Positions 27,896-36,008 of a stretch of 64,000 nt of DNA are shown here, piece after piece. The DNA is from Arthrobacter sp. B3I4. Its GTDB lineage: Bacteria > Actinomycetota > Actinomycetes > Actinomycetales > Micrococcaceae. Within the stretch, counting starts at the first letter, position 1, and every line of letters starts with the position of its first letter. The position numbers and the translations under genes are program-made. Below the pieces are notes generated by a model that saw only the letters and a list, made by a program, of their open reading frames with translations, had not been told where the DNA came from and searched no databases. The stretch is taken from NCBI RefSeq assembly GCF_030816855.1, contig NZ_JAUSYK010000001.1, positions 372,001 through 436,000 on the forward strand, given 5' to 3'.

Positions 27896-28753
27896 TCAGG
27901 CGACGTCGAGGAAGTCCTCGAGCAACACCACTTCAAGACCCGCAGCAAGCTGGGCCGCCCGGAAGGCCGCGAGATCGGCGGCGAATTCCGGCCGGAAATG
28001 CATCAGCACGATCTCGCCCGGACGAAGGTCCTTGCCGTACTGGTAGTCCATGTGGCCGTCGTTTGCCTTGGCTTCCCAAGTGACGATGGCCTTCATTCCG
28101 GCAGCGGCGACGGCCTGCCGCATGGCGAGGGAATACGCGCCGCCGGGCGGCCGGAACAGCGTGGGGCGGCGGCCGAATTGCTGCTGGGCATAGTCCTGCA
28201 TGGCGTTCATTTCCGCGAGTTGCTGGGCGTACCCCATCTGCGTGACCATGTTGATGTTGTGGTGCACGGTGTGGTTCTCCACGAGACTGCCGCGGGCGAT
28301 GAAGTTTTTGAAAAAGGCCGGCTGGTCCGCAACAAAGTCCTTGGCCAGAAAGATCGACGCGGGGTAGTCGTACTCCGCCAGCAGCCGGATCATCTCGGGT
28401 GTCTTGGTGACACCGTCGTCGATGGTCAGGAAGACCACCGGCAACTTCGTCTCAATCTTCGTGATCACCGGGGCGAGTCCGTTTTGGATCGGCGGCAGCT
28501 TGAAATCCGGAGTGAACCCGGCCAGCCGGGGCCTGGGGCTGGGTCCCTCGGGAAGCACCGGCACCTGCAGGCGACCTGGTCGGACCGACGCCGGCAAGGG
28601 CGGCGGCGGCGCCGAAGGCTGCGGCGCCCCTGCCGGCCGGGGCCCCGGATCCCTGCCGGAGGTTAACGCCGTCGCCAGCGCAGCTCCCAGCAGGCCCAGG
28701 GCGCTCCTGCGGCCCAGGAGCGCCGGAGGCGCTATCCGGTGGCGTGCATACAT
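27896..28753 (-). CDS. Exported polysaccharide deacetylase (NodB domain)
   Basis: 285 residues. The N-terminus RRSALGLLGAALATALTSG looks like a Tat or Sec signal. A Pro-rich linker leads to a NodB domain from about residue 100, with the catalytic Asp pair in FLTIDDGV, the metal histidines in ENHTVHHN, and FRPPGGAYS. Such enzymes remove acetyl groups from peptidoglycan or other N-acetylated glycans outside the cell. Substrate unknown. Confidence 0.88.
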   Translation of the reverse strand: MYARHRIAPPALLGRRSALGLLGAALATALTSGRDPGPRPAGAPQPSAPPPPLPASVRPGRLQVPVLPEGPSPRPRLAGFTPDFKLPPIQNGLAPVITKIETKLPVVFLTIDDGVTKTPEMIRLLAEYDYPASIFLAKDFVADQPAFFKNFIARGSLVENHTVHHNINMVTQMGYAQQLAEMNAMQDYAQQQFGRRPTLFRPPGGAYSLAMRQAVAAAGMKAIVTWEAKANDGHMDYQYGKDLRPGEIVLMHFRPEFAADLAAFRAAQLAAGLEVVLLEDFLDVA

Positions 28754-28829
28754 GTTGTCTTCCCAGGGTCCGCAAAATGGGTCAGCCGCAGACTAGCAGA
28801 GCGAAGCCACAGTCGTCGGCAGGATGTAA

Positions 28830-30068
28830 CTAACCGGCCGGACGCGCGTCACCGATGCTGTGTAGCCCCTCCGGAGTGGTTCCGTTAACTTCGTAATCAC
28901 CGACCATCCGGGCCTTGAACACTGCCGGGTTATGGGTGGCCACTGTCCGCGCATTGCGCCAGTGCCGGTCCAGGGCCTTTGACTTGGAGGTCGATGAGGC
29001 ACCTGTGACGTCGAAGAGCTGCTGCGCGGCCGAGAGCACCAGTTCCGGAACCAGCAGCTGGGCCTTCTCCACCGCCACTTCGCCTTTGGTGTACCGCTGC
29101 GCCAGGGTGAAGTCCAGGTCCTGGTCCGCTGCCGCGTCGAGCTCCCGGGCGGCTGCGCGCACCACGGACTCGGCCGCAAAAACCTTCGCGGAGAGCTGTC
29201 CCACCAGCTGAAGGATGAGCGGGTCATGGCGGAACAGCTCGCCCGAGCCGGTGTTGAAGGTCCGCTTGCGGTCCCGGACCAGCACCCGCGCGTCCGCGAG
29301 CGCCGCCCGGCCGACGCCGGCCAGGACAGCGAGCAGAACCAGCTGGAAGAAGGCCGGTTCGTGGGTCGTGGACACCGACCGCTGGATGATGTTCGCGTCG
29401 GGCACGACCGCGTCCCGGAAGACGGTGGTGCCCGTGCCGGTCAGTTGCTGGCCGAAGCCGTCCCAGTCGTCGAGGATTTCCACGCCAGGCGCGGTGGTGC
29501 TGACGACGGCGTACTGCCGGCCTTCAAGGCCTTCGGTGCTGGCGGTGACGGCGATCCAGTCGGCGAAGATCGTGCCGGTGGTGTAGAACTTTTTGCCGTT
29601 CAGCAGCCAGTCCCCACCGGCACGACTCAGCGTTGTGCCGGTGGCGCCGAGGACGTTCCCTGACCGCTCCGTGGCGGCGTTTCCGAAAATCTCGCCGGCA
29701 ACCACCCGCGGGTACCAGCGCTCTTGAAATTGCTGGTCCTCCAGCCCGACCGTCTCGACGAAGGCGAAGTGCGACCGGTACAGGTGCGCCACGGACGGAT
29801 CCGATTCTGCAAGTTCGATGAGCAGCCGGAAGAGCGGCTCGAAGCCGATACCGTCGCCGCCGTGCGCCGCGGGCACCCGCAACCGGCCGAAACCGGCCTC
29901 GTTCAGCCACCGGACCTGCTCGAAGGGCAGGACCCGGTCCTGTTCCCGGGCCAGCGAGCCTTCCGCGATGCGGGCGAAAACCGGCCTGAACCGTTCGGCG
30001 AGTGCCTCGTAGCCCGGTTCGGTGGATGTCGCTGGCGCCGTCGCTGGCGCCGCCGTTGATTTTGTCAT
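28830..30068 (-). CDS. Acyl-CoA dehydrogenase-like flavoprotein, SfnB/DszC type
   Basis: 412 residues. The fold is that of acyl-CoA dehydrogenases: N-terminal helices, NAATERSGNVLGATGTTLSR and WLLNGKKFYTTGTIFAD in the middle, and a C-terminal bundle (AKVFAAESVVRAAARELDAA). In sulfur-scavenging operons this group (SfnB, DszC) acts as reduced-flavin-dependent monooxygenase or desulfurising enzyme on organosulfur substrates. That assignment here rests on the neighbours. It is the last gene of the minus-strand operon below a SAM-type riboswitch. GGGAG precedes the ATG. Confidence 0.8.
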   Translation of the reverse strand: MTKSTAAPATAPATSTEPGYEALAERFRPVFARIAEGSLAREQDRVLPFEQVRWLNEAGFGRLRVPAAHGGDGIGFEPLFRLLIELAESDPSVAHLYRSHFAFVETVGLEDQQFQERWYPRVVAGEIFGNAATERSGNVLGATGTTLSRAGGDWLLNGKKFYTTGTIFADWIAVTASTEGLEGRQYAVVSTTAPGVEILDDWDGFGQQLTGTGTTVFRDAVVPDANIIQRSVSTTHEPAFFQLVLLAVLAGVGRAALADARVLVRDRKRTFNTGSGELFRHDPLILQLVGQLSAKVFAAESVVRAAARELDAAADQDLDFTLAQRYTKGEVAVEKAQLLVPELVLSAAQQLFDVTGASSTSKSKALDRHWRNARTVATHNPAVFKARMVGDYEVNGTTPEGLHSIGDARPAG

Positions 30069-30095
30069 TGGTTCTCCCTGGTCCTGGCAGCCGGG

Positions 30096-30968
30096 CTAGA
30101 GCTTGGCCACGTCGGCGGCCGGGTCCTGGTCCCACGGGGTGGGCAGGATCCCGCTCTGGTAGTTGGCGAACCAGGCCTTGACCTCAGATGACTGGTAAGC
30201 CTCCTTCAGGGCTGCGGCCTTTTCCGAACCGGCGAAGTCTTTCCGGCCGGCCACCACAATCCGGAACGGGACCTGGTTCGCGTCCGGTTCGAAAGCCAGA
30301 GCGTCGGCTCTGGTGTGCTTGACGTCGGCCGCCATCCGGGCGACCAGAAAGCCGGCGTCGACGTCGGGCAGGGTCTTGGCCAGGGATTGCTGGTCCACTT
30401 CTACGAACTGCAGTTTCTTCGGGTTGGCGGTGATGTTCTTTTGCGAGGTATGGATCACGGTGGCCTCGGAGAGTTCCAGCAGGCCCGCGTCCCGGAGCAT
30501 GAACAGGGCCCGGCCGTTGTTGGCGGGGTCCACCGGAATGCCGATTTTGGCACCGTCCGGCAGTTCTTTCAGGGACTTGTACTTGTCGGACCAGATCCCC
30601 CCGGGGGCGCTGTAGACGTAGAAGAGACCGACGTTATCGAGGCCTTTGTCCTGGTTGAACTGCTTCAGGTACGCGTTGTGCTGGAAGAAGTTGGCGTCGA
30701 ACTCGCCGTTCGCCACTGCCAGGTTGGGCTGGATGATGTCTGTGACGTAGGTCGGCTCCAGGGTCCAGCCTTTGGCTTCGAGGAGCTTCTTGGCAATCTT
30801 CGTAGGCTCTTGGTACGGAGCGGACTCGGTGACGATAATTTTGATGGTCTTTCCGCCGCCGGCCGCGCTGGCGCCGCCGGGGTTGACGAGGCCGCAGCCG
30901 GTCATCGTGGAAACGGTGACGGCGCCGGCACCGGCGAGGGCATACTTGAGGAAACTTCGACGCTGCAT
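30096..30968 (-). CDS. MetQ/NlpA-family substrate-binding lipoprotein
   Basis: 290 residues. A twin-arginine-like signal (RRSFLKYALAGAGAV) ends in a lipobox STMTGC (Cys25). The mature part has the MetQ pattern: KIIVTESAPYQEP, VANGEFDANFFQHNAYL, IGIPVDPANNGRALFMLRDAGLL. MetQ binds D/L-methionine for import. Some homologues take other sulfur compounds, which the operon's monooxygenases make plausible here. Confidence 0.87.
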   Translation of the reverse strand: MQRRSFLKYALAGAGAVTVSTMTGCGLVNPGGASAAGGGKTIKIIVTESAPYQEPTKIAKKLLEAKGWTLEPTYVTDIIQPNLAVANGEFDANFFQHNAYLKQFNQDKGLDNVGLFYVYSAPGGIWSDKYKSLKELPDGAKIGIPVDPANNGRALFMLRDAGLLELSEATVIHTSQKNITANPKKLQFVEVDQQSLAKTLPDVDAGFLVARMAADVKHTRADALAFEPDANQVPFRIVVAGRKDFAGSEKAAALKEAYQSSEVKAWFANYQSGILPTPWDQDPAADVAKL

Positions 30969-31002
30969 GGTTTTCGGTCCTTTGCGGGCTAAAAGCTGAT
31001 GG

Positions 31003-32436
31003 CTAAACGCTGATGGTGGCGGGCTTGTTTTCGGCCGCGGCGGAAAATTCGGCGAAGGCTCCGCGGAACGCGGCAGCGGGATGCCTGTCGTTCAGACGCG
31101 GGCCCGCGCCGAACAGCTTCTCGCGCAGGGTTCCCTGCCCGTATTCGGCCTGGGCAAGGCCGCGGCCGCGAAGCTCGGGCAGTACGCCGCTGATAAAATC
31201 GGTGTAGGAACCCGGGAGGGTCTGGTTGATGATGTTGATCCCGTCGATCCCGGCGTCCTGCCATTCTTCAAGGCGGTCGGCAATCTGTTCCGGTGTACCC
31301 ACCACGCGGTTGGCCCGGCTGCGGTAGAGCGCAATGTCCCGGAGCGTGGGGTCACCGTTTCGAACCGAGGCACGGATGGCCTCAAGATGGCCCCGGCTGC
31401 CTTCGGTGGCCAGGTCACCCAGCGGGGTGTCCAGCGGGAGCCCGCCCAGATCGACGCCGAATCCGCCGCCGACGTGCGCCAGCAGGGCTTCAATGTCCAG
31501 TGTCTCCTCAAGCTCGGCGGCCTTGCGGTTCGCCTCCGCTTCGGTGCCTCCGACCACAAAGTGCATCCCTTGGAGGAACTTCACGTCGTCCGGGCGGCGC
31601 CCGGCGGCAACCGCCTGCCCACGGACGGCGGCCGTGTACTTCGCTGCCGCATCGGTGCTGGGAGCCAGCGTGAAGGTGGCCTCGGCGTTGGCGGCGCAGA
31701 ACTGCTGGCCCCGGCCGGAACTGCCGGCCTGGAAGAGCACCGGGGTGCGTTGCGGCGACGGCGCCGAAAGGTGCGGCCCGTCGATGGAGTACCGGGGGCC
31801 GCGGTGATAAATTTTGCTGACCTTTTCCGGGTCTGCGTGGACCCCGCCTTCCTTGTCGGTGAGGAGTGCCGCGTCCTGCCATGAGCCCTCCCACAGCTTG
31901 TAGGCTGCCTCGACGTATTCGTCCGCCCAGTCGTACCGTTCGTCGTGCTTGGTCAGCTCGGTGGCATTGAAGTTGCGGTGCGCGTTTTCCAGCACGCTGG
32001 TGACGATGTTCCAGGCCACCCGGCCGTTACTGATGTGGTCCAGGGTGGACATCTGCCGGGCAAACTGGAACGGATGGCTTTGGATGACGGACGACGTCGC
32101 CGCCAGCCCGATCTGGCGGGTCGCGGTGGCGAGTGCGGACAGCAGGATTAGCGGATCGTTGGAGGGCACCTGCAGCCCTTTTTCCAGCAGGGACGCCCAG
32201 CCGCCGTCGTAATCCCCGTAAAGGCCCACGACGTCGGCGAAGAAGATCGCGTCAAACTTCGCGTCCTCCAGCTCGCGCGCCAAATCGATCCAGAGTGGGA
32301 GTTCGTTGAAGCGGTGCTGCTGCGCTTCGGGGCGGCGCCACTGGCCTCCCATGATGTGGCTGGTTGTGTTCATTACGAAGGCGCTGATCAGCAGGCGCGG
32401 GCGGGGTCCGTCGAAGCGGGTACTGGTAATTTTCAT
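31003..32436 (-). CDS. NtaA/SnaA/DszA-type FMN-dependent monooxygenase
   Basis: 477 residues of the luciferase-like (bacterial luciferase fold) two-component monooxygenases. Typical motifs are MGGQWRRPEAQQHRFNELPLW, FFADVVGLYGDYDGG, RQMSTLDHISNGRVAWNIVTS and FQAGSSGRGQQFCAANAEA. Relatives split sulfones, sulfonates or nitrilotriacetate using reduced FMN from a partner reductase. No reductase is encoded nearby. Its place between MetQ- and MetI-type genes links substrate uptake with oxidation. Confidence 0.88.
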   Translation of the reverse strand: MKITSTRFDGPRPRLLISAFVMNTTSHIMGGQWRRPEAQQHRFNELPLWIDLARELEDAKFDAIFFADVVGLYGDYDGGWASLLEKGLQVPSNDPLILLSALATATRQIGLAATSSVIQSHPFQFARQMSTLDHISNGRVAWNIVTSVLENAHRNFNATELTKHDERYDWADEYVEAAYKLWEGSWQDAALLTDKEGGVHADPEKVSKIYHRGPRYSIDGPHLSAPSPQRTPVLFQAGSSGRGQQFCAANAEATFTLAPSTDAAAKYTAAVRGQAVAAGRRPDDVKFLQGMHFVVGGTEAEANRKAAELEETLDIEALLAHVGGGFGVDLGGLPLDTPLGDLATEGSRGHLEAIRASVRNGDPTLRDIALYRSRANRVVGTPEQIADRLEEWQDAGIDGINIINQTLPGSYTDFISGVLPELRGRGLAQAEYGQGTLREKLFGAGPRLNDRHPAAAFRGAFAEFSAAAENKPATISV

Positions 32437-32484
32437 GGGTTACTTTCGAAAGTCGGGTTGCATGGGCAGCGGGGAAGCAGGCGG

Positions 32485-33150
32485 TCAGAGCCGCTTGTCC
32501 AGGCGCCGGGCAAGGTAGGAGCCGCTGAGCTGGACGACGGTGACCAGCAGGATCATCAGGAGAATGGCCGTGATCATGAGGGGCGTTTCGTAGCGGTAGT
32601 AGCCGTACCGGATCGCAAAGTCACCGATTCCGCCGCCGCCCACCAGGCCTGCCATCGCCGAGTAGGAGACGAAGCTGACGGTCATGATGGTGATGGAGCT
32701 GACCAGCCCGGGTTTGGCTTCCACAATGAGCACGTCGCGGACGATCTGGGACCGGCTGGCCCCCATGGACCGGGCGGCCTCCACCACTCCGCCGCCAAGC
32801 TGGCTGAGGTTCTGTTCCACGAACCGGGCGAAGTAGGGGATGGCGTTGATGGTTAGCGGGACGATGACAGCTGCGGTGCCGATGGTGGTGCCGACGATGA
32901 ACCGTGTCACCGGAATGATCGCGATGAGCAGGATCAGGAACGGGAACGACCGGACGAGGTTGACCAGGCCGTCCAGGACGCGGTGCAGCTTGGGTTTGTG
33001 CTTGAGCCCGTTCGGACCGATGGTGTACAACAAAATGCCCAGCGGTGTCCCCAGGAGCACGGCCAGCGGGATGGCGACGAGCAGCATGGTGAGCGTTTGC
33101 CCCATGGCCGTTGCGATTTCCGGCAGGACTTCAAGGATGCGGTCAAACAT
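32485..33150 (-). CDS. MetI-type ABC permease
   Basis: 221 residues with five or so membrane segments. The permease coupling loop is VVEAARSMGASRSQIVRDVLIVEAKPGL. Length and pattern match MetI of methionine importers. It overlaps the end of the MetN-type gene by 8 bases, so the two are coupled. It should form the membrane channel with MetN- and MetQ-type partners here. Confidence 0.9.
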   Translation of the reverse strand: MFDRILEVLPEIATAMGQTLTMLLVAIPLAVLLGTPLGILLYTIGPNGLKHKPKLHRVLDGLVNLVRSFPFLILLIAIIPVTRFIVGTTIGTAAVIVPLTINAIPYFARFVEQNLSQLGGGVVEAARSMGASRSQIVRDVLIVEAKPGLVSSITIMTVSFVSYSAMAGLVGGGGIGDFAIRYGYYRYETPLMITAILLMILLVTVVQLSGSYLARRLDKRL

Positions 33151-33964
33151 GAATCAGTCCTTCCGATGGGATCGCGGCAGGCACCTCGGCGGGGACGGCC
33201 CGTGCGGAGCGCTCCAGCTGGATTTTGTCGGAGATCAGGTAGCGCCCGATTGAGGTTGCCGGGTGGAAACCCGGCCGTTCCAGTTCGATGAGGTCGAATT
33301 GCTCCACGACGCGGCCGTCTTCCATGACCGCCACGTTGTCAGCGATGGCTTTGATGACGTTCATTTCGTGGGTGACCACCACGATCGTGATGCCGAACTT
33401 GGCGTTAACGTCCGCCAGGTACTGAAGCACGGACGACGTCGTACGGGGGTCAACTGCCGACGTCGGCTCGTCGCAGAGCAGCACTTTCGGTTCCGTGGCG
33501 AGCGCCCGGGCGATGGCCACCCGCTGTTTCTGGCCGCCGGAGAGTTTCGCAGGATAACTTGCCGCCTTGTCGGCCAGGTCCACAATATCCAGGGTCTCGG
33601 CGGCCCGGCGGCGGCGTTCCGCCTTCCCGACGCCGGCGAATTTGAGGGACAGTTCGACGTTTTCCTGGGCCGTCAGGTTGTTGAGCAGGTTGAAGTGTTG
33701 AAAGATCATTCCGATGCCGTGCCGGCTGTTCCTCAGTTCCCTGTCGGAGAGGGACATCAGGTCCACCCCGTCCACGAGGACGCGTCCCGACGTCGGGCGT
33801 TCAAGCAGGTTGATGTTGCGCAGCAGCGTGGACTTGCCGGCGCCGGAGAATCCGATGATGCCCTGGATACTGCCCCGCTTGATCCGCAGGCTGACATCAT
33901 CGACGGCGGTAAAGGTGGTTCCGGCCGACGTGAAAGAGGTGGTGACATTCTGGACTTGAATCAC
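33143..33964 (-). CDS. MetN-type ABC ATPase lacking the C-terminal NIL domain
   Basis: About 273 residues from GTG at 33964. Walker A ([17 protein letters not shown]), signature ([15 protein letters not shown]), Walker B ([13 protein letters not shown]) and H-loop ([11 protein letters not shown]) are complete. MetN proteins are usually about 340 residues, the last 80 forming a methionine-sensing NIL/C2 domain that shuts the pump. Here only about 45 residues follow the ATPase core, so this control is missing. The GTG overlaps the stop of a 17-codon leader frame (GTGA). A frame extension to 34033 exists but is out of step with the good ribosome site. Confidence 0.85.
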   Translation of the reverse strand: MIQVQNVTTSFTSAGTTFTAVDDVSLRIKRGSIQGIIGFSGAGKSTLLRNINLLERPTSGRVLVDGVDLMSLSDRELRNSRHGIGMIFQHFNLLNNLTAQENVELSLKFAGVGKAERRRRAAETLDIVDLADKAASYPAKLSGGQKQRVAIARALATEPKVLLCDEPTSAVDPRTTSSVLQYLADVNAKFGITIVVVTHEMNVIKAIADNVAVMEDGRVVEQFDLIELERPGFHPATSIGRYLISDKIQLERSARAVPAEVPAAIPSEGLIHV

Positions 33965-34014
33965 AGGTCCCCACCTGCTGTCCGGGCTGGTGTTGGGTTG
34001 ATGCGTGGGTTCAT
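33961..34014 (-). CDS. 17-codon leader frame before the MetN-type gene
   Basis: ATG at 34014 has the strongest ribosome site of the region (GGAGG, 5-base spacing) and opens a 17-codon frame ([17 protein letters not shown]). Its TGA overlaps the GTG of the MetN-type gene as GTGA. The MetN-type GTG itself has no ribosome site, so it is probably reached by re-initiation after this short frame. No cysteine or methionine codons beyond the first, so it is not a classic attenuator peptide. Confidence 0.5.
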   Translation of the reverse strand: MNPRINPTPARTAGGDL

Positions 34015-34017
34015 GAT

Positions 34018-34041
34018 TTCCTCCGGGGTTCACCCAAGGAA
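34018..34041 (-). promoter_or_regulatory. Hairpin hiding the ribosome site of the metN leader
   Basis: On the minus strand TTCCT pairs with AGGAA and GGGT with ACCC around a GA loop, burying the GGAGG ribosome site. Upstream, GGCACCA (34091-34085) can pair with TGGTGCC (34061-34055), which competes with a second hairpin (CCCTG...CAGGG). This looks like the expression platform of the riboswitch at 34107-34197. Confidence 0.4.
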
Positions 34042-34106
34042 GGCCCTGTGGTCCGGCACCAGGGCAGCGCCAAGCTCGGGCTGTTGGTGCCTAGAACACG
34101 TGGTTC

Positions 34107-34197
34107 TCCATCGGTCCTGGCGGTAGCACCGTCCTCAAAGGAGGGGGTTGCTGCGGCGTCACAGAGCCAGATCTCTCAGCCGCTCGGGATGGTTACA
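34107..34197 (-). ncRNA. SAM-I-clan riboswitch (metNIQ-type operon)
   Basis: Core elements in order on the minus strand: P1 CCATC with GATGG, CCGAGCGGC, GAGAGA, P2 closure GCGGC with GCCGC, GCAACC, P3, GGTGCTA, and CTGG in the P2 loop complementary to CCAG after P3 (pseudoknot). This matches the S-box/SAM-I core, but no P4 helix fits between GGTGCTA and P1. The first start codon of the metN leader is about 90 bases downstream. Confidence 0.85.
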
Positions 34198-34253
34198 CCA
34201 CGAATCTCGCACACGCCGCGGCGGCTTGCGAAGCGGTGCGTCACACGCCGTAA

Positions 34254-34274
34254 AGGGCGCGTCATACGCGCCCT
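34254..34274 (-). terminator. Terminator-like hairpin after the CoA-binding protein gene
   Basis: AGGGCGCG (34254-34261) pairs perfectly with CGCGCCCT (34267-34274) around TCATA, between the CoA-binding gene stop and the SAM riboswitch. Confidence 0.55.
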
Positions 34275-34326
34275 CACACGGCAGCCCGGCGCGTGGGACG
34301 CGGGCCCGCCGCCAGCTGGCCGGCTG

Positions 34327-34752
34327 TCAGAGGCCGAGGCGCGGCGCTTCCTGCGCGGGGCACGCGTTCATAATGACGTCCAGGCCGGCTGCCTTCGCCC
34401 GGGCCGCGGCAGCTTCGTCGATGACGCCCAGCTGCAGCCAGACGGCCTTCGCGCCGACGGCGATCGCCTGGTCGATGACGTCCCCCACTTTCCGGGAGTT
34501 CACGAAGCAGTCCACGACGTCGAGTGGGTGCTTGGACGCCGGAATGTCCGCGAGGCTGGAGTAGCCGGTCTCGCCATGGACGTCATCCCCCGGAAGGTTG
34601 ACCGGAATGATCTCCATCCCCAGCCGGTCCCGGACTAACAGCGCAACATCGTAGGCGGCCCGCCATTCATTGGTGCTCAGGCCCACTATGGCCCACCTGC
34701 CCTTGGTGCGCAGGAGCCGTTCGAGTACTGCGGGATCGTTGACATGGGTCAT
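34327..34752 (-). CDS. CoA-binding (Rossmann-fold) protein
   Basis: 141 residues of the YccU/CoA-binding family: RWAIVGLSTNEWRAAYDVA is the nucleotide-binding start, and GAKAVWLQLGVIDEAAAARAKAAGLDVIMNAC is the conserved second half. The family binds CoA but has no settled reaction. A paralogue closes the ssu operon at 42540. It lies between the two divergent sulfur operons. Confidence 0.88.
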   Translation of the reverse strand: MTHVNDPAVLERLLRTKGRWAIVGLSTNEWRAAYDVALLVRDRLGMEIIPVNLPGDDVHGETGYSSLADIPASKHPLDVVDCFVNSRKVGDVIDQAIAVGAKAVWLQLGVIDEAAAARAKAAGLDVIMNACPAQEAPRLGL

Positions 34753-34874
34753 GCGCCAAGCCTACTTCCCGCCGCCAGCGGCAGCACGGCACGAATGCAG
34801 CCGGACGAGGCTGCCGAAGATTCGACTGACGCGGCAGACCAGCCAAACGCGTGTCCGAATATTACGCGGCTCAT

Positions 34875-34903
34875 TTGGCCTAATTCGTCCTTTCGGTTTT
34901 AGT
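34875..34903 (+). promoter_or_regulatory. Likely promoter of the ssu operon
   Basis: TTGGCC, a 17-base spacer and TTTAGT place the transcript start about 34910, at the 5' edge of the riboswitch. The same arrangement is seen before the riboswitch at 46991. Confidence 0.5.
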
Positions 34904-34909
34904 AGGTAG

Positions 34910-34998
34910 TGACCATCCCGAGCGGCCGAGAGACCTGGATCGATGAAGCCGCAGCAACCCCCTCCCTTGAGGACGGTGCTACTGCCAGGACCGATGGA
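34910..34998 (+). ncRNA. SAM-I-clan riboswitch (ssu operon)
   Basis: P1 CCATC (34913-34917) pairs with GATGG (34993-34997). Between are GAGCGGCCGAGAGA, CGATGA, GCCGCAGCAACC, P3 and GGTGCTA, with CCTGG in the P2 loop complementary to CCAGG after P3. There is no P4. The 3' strand of P1 contains the GG of the ssuB ribosome site (GGAG, 34996-34999), 7 bases before the ATG, so SAM binding should directly hide it. Confidence 0.9.
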
Positions 34999-35006
34999 GT
35001 AACTCT

Positions 35007-35897
35007 ATGACTGCTGTCCTGTACCCGACCTCCCCCGCGGCACCCGCAGACGTCCCTGTCGGCTGGCCCAGTTCCCCGGCACTGCCCGTGTCCTTCCGCT
35101 CCCTGCGGCGCACCTTTGGGTCCGGACCCGCGGCGCACACCGTCCTGCGGGACATCAGCTTTGACGTCCGCGCCGGTGAAGTCCTCGCCATCCTCGGCCC
35201 ATCCGGCTGCGGGAAGTCCACCTTGCTGCGGGCCGCTGCGGGCCTGGACGCCCCGAGCTCCGGCAGTGTCGAGATTGGCGGCGTCCCGGTGCAGGGCGTC
35301 GATTCCCGCTGCGCCTTCGCGTTCCAGGAGCCACGCCTGCTGCCGTGGCATACTTTGCAGGCAAATATCGCTATCGGCCTGCCCGCCGCCACCAGCGCCC
35401 GGGACGGCAAGGCCAAGGTGGCCCGGCTCCTTGAACTCGTGGGACTTCACGACTTCGCCAAGCACCGGCCGCGCGAAGTCTCCGGGGGCATGGCCCAGCG
35501 CGCCGCTCTGGCCCGCGCACTGGCCCGCAACCCCGGAGTCCTGCTGCTCGATGAGCCGTTCGGCGCCCTCGACGCCCTGACCAGGATCAAGATGCAGGAC
35601 CTGCTGCTGGAGGTCCACCGGGCCGAGCCGACCACAGTTTTGCTCGTAACCCACGACGTCGACGAGGCACTGCAACTCGCCGACCGCATCATCGTCCTGG
35701 GCAGCGATCCCCAGTCCCCCGCCGGAGCCGGCGAATCAGAGGTGCCGTCAACGGACCCGGCAGTTGCTCCGGCGCCCGGCGCTGCAATTGTCCGCACCGT
35801 CGTCGTCCCCGGCGAACGCCCCCGCGACCGGGCCTCGGCCGAGCTGGCCCGAATGCGCGCCTCGCTCCTGGCCAGTCTCGGCGTCGACGGTCACTGA
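35007..35897 (+). CDS. ssuB: Aliphatic sulfonate ABC transporter ATPase
   Basis: 296 residues. Walker A (LGPSGCGKSTLLRAAAG), the nitrate/sulfonate-type Q-loop (FAFQEPRLLPWHTLQANI), signature (VSGGMAQRAALARAL) and Walker B (VLLLDEPFGALDALT) identify the SsuB/TauB group. Compared with E. coli SsuB it has longer Pro/Ala-rich ends. It powers SsuC and is the first gene of a riboswitch-controlled operon. Confidence 0.92.
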   Translation: MTAVLYPTSPAAPADVPVGWPSSPALPVSFRSLRRTFGSGPAAHTVLRDISFDVRAGEVLAILGPSGCGKSTLLRAAAGLDAPSSGSVEIGGVPVQGVDSRCAFAFQEPRLLPWHTLQANIAIGLPAATSARDGKAKVARLLELVGLHDFAKHRPREVSGGMAQRAALARALARNPGVLLLDEPFGALDALTRIKMQDLLLEVHRAEPTTVLLVTHDVDEALQLADRIIVLGSDPQSPAGAGESEVPSTDPAVAPAPGAAIVRTVVVPGERPRDRASAELARMRASLLASLGVDGH

Positions 35898-36008
35898 CCG
35901 CCTGCACTGTCCGGGCCCGCCGCCCTTCCGGACCTTCCGGCCGCCCATTCCGGCCCGGCTCCCCTGCTCTTTCCCCGCACCGCTCGCACCCGTTCTCGAA
36001 GGAACCCC

